Assembly (NCBI GenBank): GCA_001599755.1
Contig: BCHX01000002.1
Coordinates: forward strand, 3,578,330 to 3,642,329
Reading direction: 5' to 3'
Length of the DNA: 64,000 nt
Origin: Gliomastix tumulicola
Lineage: Eukaryota; Ascomycota; Sordariomycetes; Hypocreales; Bionectriaceae
Every line of letters begins with the position of its first letter. The first letter of the stretch is position 1. The translations under genes and the position numbers were made by a program. Under the pieces are notes generated by a model. It was not told where the DNA came from. It searched no databases and was given only the letters and a program-made list of their open reading frames with translations. Shown here one piece after another: positions 56,701 through 64,000 of this stretch.

Positions 56701-57389
56701 ATATGCTCGAGAGTCATGGAGTCCTCGTTGACAACGACGAGTTTCCCCTTGTAGCTAGGCCAACGGCAACCACTGGGGGAGATGTGACGGAAAAACACGT
56801 GTTCCAGTGCACCCGCTGCCCAAAGGTCTTTACGCGCAAGTTCAATCTGCGGTCCCACGAGAGGACACACACCGGCGAGCGCCCATATGCTTGCCCCGTG
56901 TGTGGGGTGACATTCTCCAGGGCCCAAGAACAGAGGACGCACACAAGGCGTCAGTGCGGCGAGAAGGCGTTTCGATGCCGCGGCGATTTGCATGCGGGCG
57001 CACCATGGGGCTGCGGCCGTGGCTTCGCAGAGGTAGCGGACTTTGCCAGGCATCTGAGGTCAACGCGCGGCAGGCGGTGCCTGGTACCGCTCGCCGCCCA
57101 ACAGAGGAAAGATGACGAGGCTGCGGAAGCGGAACGTTCCCTCAGGTACCAGCAAACCCGTTTGTGGCCCTCGAATCCTCTTCTCTCTTTGCCCAGGACC
57201 TCGACACCGCTGTCCCTCTCTTCTTCCGCAGGCACACGGGCGAGACTTGGACTGAGTGATGGCGACGCTATGGACATAGACCTAGCTCCTGCAGACGACC
57301 TTCAGCCCAGCCCGCAGCCATTTCCCAGGGCCCTCGTTGCACAATATCCCGCCCTATCCGGCTTTGACGGCGAGAGCATGGTTGGGTAG
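53728..57389 (+). CDS. NACHT-type NLR with C-terminal C2H2 zinc fingers (1074 aa)
   Basis: NACHT NTPases are STAND-class switches; fungal members act in non-self recognition and programmed cell death. Exons 53728-53982, 54040-54063, 54139-54331, 54392-54772, 54851-55432, 55480-55603, 55668-55925 and 55982-57389 join in frame; exon 2 is 24 nt. The N-terminus is the helical domain common in fungal NLRs, with WGPLKFLLM near residues 85-93 and IYEDILSFH. The NACHT domain has Walker A GKPGAGKS at about 279-287, formed across an intron, and Walker B LILDGIDEC near 375. A helical region and a winged-helix-like part follow. Instead of WD40, ankyrin or TPR repeats, residues about 790-940 carry four or five C2H2 units, one with a canonical TGERPY linker. 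The tail is disordered. Confidence 0.87.
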
Positions 57390-58507
57390 TGAGAGAATAT
57401 TCACTCGATATGTCCACGCAGCTTAGGAATCCAGTAATGTGTCAGGGATAACTGTCAAGGCAACGAAGTTGCAGTGAGGCAGCCGGCGAACCAGCTGGTT
57501 GGATTCTGCCAACCAACCGGCGAGGCTGGAGTCTGCCTTGGGCGCCTCTTGCTCTCGCGCATCTCTGAATCTCTGATTGGTCTCTTGAACCGCAAAAAGT
57601 GGACTTGCGGTGTGCCAGTGGCCCTGGTACTTGCACTGGCTGGTTCATGAGGGTGGTCAAAAATTCGACCTGCTCGAGGTTGAAGGCGGTGATTGGCTAT
57701 TTGGACCTCGTTCCCCATTTTTGCTGGAGATGCGACCGAGTTCCAGTTTCGCACAATCGCTGTGACATTATGCCTAACCCGCTTTTGCTTGGCCTCTAAA
57801 AGGCTTGTTGCCTACCACGTGGTGAAGAAAATATCTTGAGACAGACAGCCATACAATTTGGTAGGCAGACATCTCATGTTTTCTCTCCACCACCACCCCT
57901 ACCTACTCGTACTACAGAATGAATGACTAAGCGTCTAAGCTGGTAGATTAGCGCAGATCATTGCACACTTGTTTTCACTCGACCGTTCCGTTCGGACTGC
58001 AGAGGCCGACGGAGGGCCAAAGAGACCGGCGTCCCCGCCGACGGCCACCCAAAGACGCCATTACATACTGCCAGGTGCGGAATCTAGATCAAGCAAAAAC
58101 AGCCGATATACGGAGTGGTGTCCCCAATCCGCATTGAGGAAGTAGGCCGCAACGCCTGCATATCTGTTAGCTCATCGATTCCATCCTCCAGCCTCTTATC
58201 GCTTGTGACTCCTGCCCCAGGAACTCGGAGGGCGAGCGTTAAGGCAGGTCATCTGACGACAATGTATTTGCAAAAGCTAAAATGCCCCTTCTGATCTCCA
58301 GCGCATTTTCATTTAGCCAACCTGGAGGCTGGGTGCCCGCCTCAACATTTATGGCGTCTTTTAACTTATCAATCACGCCCTTCCGTGTGCCCCCCCGTTG
58401 TTAACTCCTCTCACATACAACGCCTCTGCCTGTCCACGTAGCATCACGACGACCACACACTTATCAAAGAGTATTCAATTCAAGACCTAAGACCGGTCAT
58501 TACAAAC
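57390..58507. other. Intergenic region
   Basis: About 1.1 kb in tandem orientation. The segment 58380-58507 is C/T-rich and likely belongs to the promoter and leader of the amidotransferase gene. No gene was recognised. Confidence 0.45.
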
Positions 58508-59470
58508 ATGGCGGTCTTTCAATCACCAATTACGATTCGCATCGCCATGCTCAACGCGGACATACCCGTCCCGAATGTCCTGGCCAAGCGCGGCTCGTAT
58601 GGCAACATCTTCCACAGCCTCCTCAACGAGTCCGCAGCTCGACTCTTCTCGCCTTTCCAATCCAATGCTAGGGTCGAGGTCACGAGCCAGGATTTCGACG
58701 TCGTCCGCGGCGAGTACCCTCCCGATCTAGAGGCTTTTGACGCCATCCTCCTCACCGGCTCGGCTTCGTCTTCCTACGACGACAACAAGTGGAACCGAGA
58801 TCTGGATCAGTACGTCTCGCATGTCTACGAGAATCACCCGCACATCAAGATCTTTGGGAGCTGCTTCGGACATCAGATGGTCTGTCGGAGTCTGCTGCGG
58901 AAGTATGGTGCTATTGTTGAGAAGCAGCCTTCCGGGTGGGAACTGGGCGTGTATGATATCGCCCTGACGGAGAGCTTTCAGAAGGCATTTGGAACGCCGG
59001 CATCCACCACATCGCAATGCCTGAGCTCTGAAGGACCACTCACCCCCGAGTCCGAGAATATTCACGACGGCTACGGAGCCCGGCTTGACAAGCCTTCTCA
59101 CCTACGTCTGCAATTCATCCACGCCGACCACGTCCGGCTTGCGACTCCCTCGGAGGTATCGCCAAGCGCCGTGCTCCCGCCGAACTGGATGGTCATGGGC
59201 CAGACCGAGAAGTGTGCCGTCCAGGGAGTCTACGAGCCTGGCCGAGTGCTCACGTACCAGGGCCACTTCGAGTTCGACCGCTTCGTCAACACGGAGACGC
59301 TGAAGGTCTTCGGCGCCAAGTGGGATCCTGAGTTCCTTCAGCGCTCTCTGGAGGCTATGGACAGGGACGACGATGCTGAGGCGGCCTGCGACATGGTGCT
59401 GAGGTTCTTCTTGCAAGGGCGTCTGACGGCGGAGGAAGGTCTTGGGGGTCTCATGACGCCGCCTGTGTGA
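58508..59470 (+). CDS. Class I glutamine-amidotransferase-like protein
   Basis: Single exon, 320 aa. The class I amidotransferase fold uses a Cys-His-Glu triad to release ammonia from glutamine. Here the nucleophile elbow is FGSCFGHQM, with the cysteine at about residue 119. LTGSASSSYDD lies upstream and FQGHFEFD-like sequence (TYQGHFEFD, His near 257) downstream. No synthetase domain is attached, so this is a stand-alone protein like the uncharacterised yeast GATase-like proteins related to GMP synthase. An N-terminal IAMLNAD motif begins the fold. Its substrate is unknown, and it could be a peptidase or hydrolase rather than an amidotransferase. Confidence 0.9.
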   Translation: MAVFQSPITIRIAMLNADIPVPNVLAKRGSYGNIFHSLLNESAARLFSPFQSNARVEVTSQDFDVVRGEYPPDLEAFDAILLTGSASSSYDDNKWNRDLDQYVSHVYENHPHIKIFGSCFGHQMVCRSLLRKYGAIVEKQPSGWELGVYDIALTESFQKAFGTPASTTSQCLSSEGPLTPESENIHDGYGARLDKPSHLRLQFIHADHVRLATPSEVSPSAVLPPNWMVMGQTEKCAVQGVYEPGRVLTYQGHFEFDRFVNTETLKVFGAKWDPEFLQRSLEAMDRDDDAEAACDMVLRFFLQGRLTAEEGLGGLMTPPV

Positions 59471-60037
59471 GGCGAGCGCCGAGCAGTCCATTGCTTCGGT
59501 CAGTGAAGCGTTCGGTTATCGATCGCGCTCGTTTTCAGAGATGGCTGGATATATTTGACGGGTTTGATGTTTCGGGGGGCAGCGCTTACTTCATATACAT
59601 ATTTGCCATAGGTATACTTGATAAATGAGAAATGAACATTTTTACAAAACTGATGATCAAAGCAGACCTGCTTCAATATGATTGTCCGCTCGACGATGTT
59701 CTGAATACAGGCCAGCAGGGCTGCGTCTATCCCGATGAAGACGTGTATACAAAGTCCAGAGCAACTTATACTTCGATAGCGTGCGTTTAGTCCAGCAATT
59801 CCCAGGTCGTCTGATGATCCACATGGGGTACAGGTACAAGCTCCGAGATAATAGAAAGTGGGCTTGGGGAAATGACAGCCAAGAACGCCCGCCCACTCTG
59901 GAGAACTCTCCACGATGACATCCTCTCATCCTCAGCAAACATACCGGAATCAGCACCTCACACATCCTCTCTCTGCCTCCAATATCATCCAAACGAGAGG
60001 ATGATTGAGCCGCTGGCATCGGCCGTCCCTCCACTCG
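59471..60037. other. Intergenic region upstream of the Zn2Cys6 gene
   Basis: About 570 bases in tandem orientation. There is an ATG at 60001 in another frame whose short ORF overlaps the true start, so it could be an upstream ORF. No gene was recognised. Confidence 0.4.
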
Positions 60038-62452
60038 ATGGATCATGAAAGGCGCCAGACGCAGTCCGCCTCGGATGAATCAGACGAACCCCCTCACAAG
60101 AAGCAGAAGCAGAGCCAGGACCAGCTGCAGCAGCAGGGCCAGAAGCAGAGGGTCCTCGCGTGCAGGCGATGCAGGAGCCGCAAGCAGAAGTGCGACGAGA
60201 CGCGGCCGTGCTCCAATTGCGTCAAGTCGGGCGACGAGTGCGTTGCGACAGAGCCTGCACCACGGCCTGCACATGTCGAGGCCGAGTATGTGAGGGCGCT
60301 CGAGGAGAGGATCGCGGAGCTCGAGGCGCGGGATCCGGCGCAGAGTCAGGACCATATGCTTGCTCCCGGCGCTGGGAATGGGATTGCGTTGTCTCCACTG
60401 AGCTTCAGCGGGCATGGGCTTGGGCTTCGCTCGAGGACGCCTGGTCGTCCTCTCGCGCTTGGGTCTAGCAGGTCGGCCCGCCAAAGAACTCGTAGGACGT
60501 CATCCGAGGCCCTAGATCCATCTCCCATGGGTGTTTTGAGCTCGACATCTCCTGCAAACCAGCCGATCGTCCCACGGAGCAACTCACTTCGCTCGCCGCG
60601 CGATGCCCTTTCTTACGATGACGAGTCTGACGGCGGATACGACCACCTCATTTACGGTCTCGTCACGTCTCCTTCGGTGCGTGACGATGGTCATCCGATC
60701 AGCACTGGGAAGTCTCCTGGCACAGGACCTGGCATTGACTGGTCGCCCTTGTCGCTCATCGTCACGATGCCGCTCGACGTAGAGGACCTGCTCTTAAATG
60801 CATATCGCGACCGTGCCCAGGCACAATATCCGTTCTTCCACTGGGGCACATTCCTGTCATGGCACCGGGACTGGAAAACGTGCACACCCTCCGACATTGA
60901 ATCGCGGGCTTGGCAGGGCTTCTTCGTGAACCTCCTTTACTCGGCGGCTCTCCTGCTGCTGCCTATGCCGAGGGTCGGGCAGTCAGACTCGAGGACCTTT
61001 TACAGGAACGGGATCTCGCTGCTCCCTTATGTTCTCCGCCTCCCCAACCAGACTCTGCATGTCCAAGCTTACTTGCTACTAAGCATGCACGCTCTTCACA
61101 GGAGCTCAACGCCTAGGATCCTCTCCCTTGTGTCTACCACGATACGATATTGTGTGCAGTCGCAGCTGCATCTCAACGAGATAGAGCCAGAACCTACCGA
61201 TCCAAGTGTCAGGCTCGATAATCAAGTCCGCCGCCGGTGCTTCTGGTCCGCTTATTGTCTCGACCGGCTGATCATGGCCTCATTTGAGCTGCCGCCATCC
61301 ATCTCGGACGTGATGATCACCTGCAAGCTCTACTCCAACATCGATGACGAAGACCTAGAGGCGGTCGCGGCACGTACACCAGCCAATCAGGAGCTGCCGG
61401 ACTCTCCGACCTATACCTGCGTCTCGTCGTCGCTGCATGTTCTCCAGTGCCGACGGATCCAGTCCGAAATCTCCAGCTTCATACTGCGATGGGACTTCAA
61501 GGAGCACTTTGAGGAGGCCACTGATTGGCGTGTACGCATTCTGAGCGAGCTTGAGAACTACAAGTCTCGTGTGCAGAAGTTCTCTGATCCGCAGGCAAAG
61601 GGCTATACGTCCCAGCGGTGGTTGGCCCTGATATACCACTACACCCTGCTCAACCTCTACCGCCCTACCAAGGAGAGCGTTCTGGGTCCGGCAGGTGATT
61701 GGTCCATTCAGGCGAGTAGCCAGGCATGCCTGATGTTCCGGAAGAGCCAAATGGACCGGCAGATTGCCCAGCCGTGGGTAGGAGTAAGTTGTCGGGCACA
61801 TCCTAGAAAATGGTGACTTAAGACTAACGAGTGCACTCTGTCTCCATAGCTTCTAGTGCAATTTCAGTCGGGCGTAACGCTACTCTACTGCTGCTGGGCG
61901 ACACCTCCGGAGTACCGCACCGAGAACTACGACTCTCCAGACGTGTCCGATGCCCTGAGAGCGTGCTCAAACATCCTGGCTATCATGACAGATCGGTGGC
62001 CCAAGGCCGACTGCCTGCGAGATGTATTCGAACTTCTAGCACGTGAAGTGCCCCTAATTGATCGACCTAGCCGACCTCCAACGAGAGTATCAGATGCTTC
62101 TGCCCAAGCCATCAGGGAAAAGCTACCAAACGTGCGCTCGCTGATTGTCCACCGGTCCATCATGCGGATGATCGAGGAGATGATCACCGATGACTTCCCC
62201 CGGCTTCGTGGAGACCAATCATCTTTGTCGACCCGGGAGCAGAACGGGTCTTCTCTCCCAAATCGACAGCAAGTTAGAACTGCGTCACCGGCGACTGCGA
62301 ATGTTGGTCTCGCTCCGTTCGAGCTGCCCTTCACAGCTCAGCATATGTACGGCGTCGGTGACGCTGCAACGGGCGTGGAAGGAGGCCCGATGAGCGCCGA
62401 CGAGCTGCTGGCATTCCCGGGCATGTTTGACCTGGACAGCTGGACTCAGTAG
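60038..62452 (+). CDS. Zn2Cys6 fungal transcription factor
   Basis: Exons 60038-61783 and 61850-62452 join in phase 0 to 782 aa; the intron has GTAAGT..CATAG borders. The binuclear cluster CRRCRSRKQKCD...PCSNC...GDEC lies at about residues 39-66 and binds CGG-type DNA half-sites. A leucine-rich coiled coil follows (EYVRALEERIAELEARD), suggesting dimers. The middle homology region (about 245-600) has the usual LPYVLRLPNQTLHVQAYLLLSMHALHRS and RRRCFWSAYCLDRL motifs of the fungal transcription-factor domain. The C-terminal exon carries PWVGLLVQFQSGVTLLYC and an acidic end. Start at ATG 60038, since the frame upstream has only non-ATG codons. Target genes cannot be told from the sequence. Confidence 0.93.
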
Positions 62453-62536
62453 CCGGTTCTTTGGTTGGGCCATCATACACTCAACGGAACACTCTAACAC
62501 CAGGCCCTGGTAGCGAAATTTAATACTATCTGACGA

Positions 62537-64000
62537 CTACGAGATATGCAATATCTGCGTCCCGATCCGCTGAGCATCGGCAGACATAAGGGCTTCCCCG
62601 GCCATGAGGCCGTAGACGTACGACTCCCCCACAAGCTTTACCCTCCCCGTATCCTGCTCCGGCCGCAAAATAAACGGCGTCTTCCCGCCATACAGAATCG
62701 CGATCCCATCTCCCTCCCTCGCATTCCACGGCGCCAGCCCGATGTATCCCCTCCTCGTCACCATCAGCGCACGATGCGCACAGGCCCTGTGTATGCGCCT
62801 CAGATACGTGCCATACTTCTCCTGGATCTTGAACGGCTCCCGCACCGACTGCTTCAGCGCGGCCCTGAAGCCCTGGTACTCCATCGGCTTGATGTTGTAG
62901 TACGCCTCGACCATCTGCGACTCGATGCTGAGCAGCTTGTTCTCCTCCGAGGCGCTGTCCCAGATGCCCAGCTTGGCGAAGTCGGGGATGTCGCTCAGCC
63001 AGCCCGTGCGGTCGTACCACGTCTCGACAAATGCTTCATCCTCGTCGGGGACGGCACCAGCGCCTGCGTGGTCGGCGATCATGGTGCGCCAGAGGGCATT
63101 CTTGCGGCCGCCGGGGGAGGATTTGTAAGGGCAGTAGTCGACTTCTACGCTGCCGAGGGCCTCCCATGCCATGAGGACATCAATGCCCTTCCGTGATAGA
63201 GGCGGCCTCTCTGTTTCTGGGTGCCACGGAGCGGCGATGCAGTCGATTGTATCGAAGTAGAGCCCGTCTAAGCTCAGCCAGGGAGAGTGGTCGTCAGAGT
63301 AGACGTATGGCAGGGTGTCTCCCGCAGCCCAGAACTGCTGCTGAGGGAGCGTCCAGTCGAGCAGCGGCGCCGGATCCCAGTCTGTGGGCGTCGCCCAGTT
63401 GGGCACCCAGGATGGCAGGCCAGTCCTGAGAGTCTCACGCACCTGCTCTTTCTTGAGACGTCGTTCCATGTCTTCCTTGGTCTCGTATGGCTCGAACGCG
63501 ACCTTCGCCCGTCCTACACAGTCCCATTTCTTCTTCCAAGCCGTGGGCAGGATCCGCTGCTTCGTATGGTACTCGTACTTCTGCGGCGGCAGGCCTGCAA
63601 GAGGACTCGTCGAGTAGACCTGGTTGTCGAAGTGGTTCTTGAAGACAGAACCGCTCCCCTGAGGAATCCGCTCCCAGCCATCAGGCAGCCGAACCCACGC
63701 CTTCCTAGTCTTCTTCTTGGAGTCATCAGCCACAACGGCGTTCAGGTCATAGTACCGCCCCTGGTCGAGGAGCGAGTACGCAAACGCCTGCTTGGGCTTT
63801 GGCTGCACACCCTCCCACTCCCTCTTGCAGTTCAGCACATCTAGGCACCGCGACGACCGGATAATGTTGTACGCGAAAGTCCGATACACTTTCGTCACAG
63901 GAGACGTGTAATCAGCCCGCACACCCATCGTCGTCATCGACGGCACGATCCCGACAAACCCATAGATCTTATCCCGCTCATCAGAGCACTCCAGCCCGCG
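62537..64000 (-). CDS. HET-domain (heterokaryon incompatibility) protein, C-terminal part
   Basis: HET proteins trigger cell death when genetically different hyphae fuse. The frame is open from the right edge to the stop at 62537, giving 487 codons. The first residues in the window, CSDERDKIYGFVGIVP followed by DYTSPVTKVYRTFAYNII, match the end of the HET domain, where SDPRDKIYA.LGL and DY..V..VY are conserved. The remaining part is a C-terminal region typical of such proteins, with an RRGYIGLAPWNAREGD.I.ILYGGKTPFILRP.....LVGE.YVYGLM.GEAL pattern near the end. The N-terminal HET core lies outside the window. It is convergent with the Zn2Cys6 gene, only 84 bases apart. Confidence 0.9.
   Translation of the reverse strand, partial: RGLECSDERDKIYGFVGIVPSMTTMGVRADYTSPVTKVYRTFAYNIIRSSRCLDVLNCKREWEGVQPKPKQAFAYSLLDQGRYYDLNAVVADDSKKKTRKAWVRLPDGWERIPQGSGSVFKNHFDNQVYSTSPLAGLPPQKYEYHTKQRILPTAWKKKWDCVGRAKVAFEPYETKEDMERRLKKEQVRETLRTGLPSWVPNWATPTDWDPAPLLDWTLPQQQFWAAGDTLPYVYSDDHSPWLSLDGLYFDTIDCIAAPWHPETERPPLSRKGIDVLMAWEALGSVEVDYCPYKSSPGGRKNALWRTMIADHAGAGAVPDEDEAFVETWYDRTGWLSDIPDFAKLGIWDSASEENKLLSIESQMVEAYYNIKPMEYQGFRAALKQSVREPFKIQEKYGTYLRRIHRACAHRALMVTRRGYIGLAPWNAREGDGIAILYGGKTPFILRPEQDTGRVKLVGESYVYGLMAGEALMSADAQRIGTQILHIS

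Noticed and set aside
14060..62452. Secondary-metabolite gene cluster
   Set aside because: A Zn2Cys6 factor and an amidotransferase-like gene are present, but there is no polyketide synthase, peptide synthetase, terpene cyclase, P450 or transporter set.
1..64000. Transposons, AT-rich RIP-like blocks, tRNA or rRNA genes, CRISPR arrays
   Set aside because: No transposase, reverse transcriptase, long terminal repeats, extended AT-rich stretch, tRNA cloverleaf or regularly spaced repeats were found by reading.

Overview
The window looks like genomic DNA of a filamentous ascomycete, most likely a Sordariomycete-type Pezizomycotina. The protein-coding genes are interrupted by short introns of about 47-90 nt with GT..AG borders and CTGAC/CTAAC-type branch sites. 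The gene content is also fungal: a Zn2Cys6 transcription factor, a HET protein, a fungal NACHT protein, CorA-like ankyrin proteins, Fig1 and a family-3 pectate lyase. I cannot name the species. I saw no transposon, rRNA, tRNA or CRISPR array.

Left part (1-13 kb), mostly conserved housekeeping genes: the 5' part of the spliceosomal helicase gene brr2 (minus strand, runs off the left edge), an unrecognised 524-aa protein, replication factor C subunit 2 (rfc2, minus), an eight-exon ubiquitin-conjugating enzyme with a second E2-like fold, and a low-complexity 284-aa protein.

Middle part (14-57 kb), an accessory-looking region: a candidate PD-(D/E)xK-fold protein, an F-box-like protein, a CorA-like membrane protein, two tiny genes that appear related (65 and 90 aa), two paralogous protein kinases, two paralogous proteins with a helical domain plus a C-terminal finger pair, a secreted pectate lyase, a 1578-aa ankyrin protein, the mating/fusion protein Fig1, a nine-exon ankyrin-CorA protein, a Rad5/Rad16-like SNF2 ATPase with a RING finger, and a NACHT-type NLR ending in C2H2 zinc fingers. 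Three gene pairs here (kinases, finger proteins, small proteins) keep introns at equivalent positions, which supports local duplication followed by strong divergence. The content resembles fungal signalling and non-self-recognition repertoires. The idea that the small proteins, kinases and finger proteins work as one system is inference only.

Right part (58-64 kb): a class I glutamine-amidotransferase-like protein, a Zn2Cys6 transcription factor and the C-terminal part of a HET-domain protein that runs off the right edge.

All gene models were spliced by eye. Each was checked for reading-frame closure across every intron, and exon coordinates are given in each entry.
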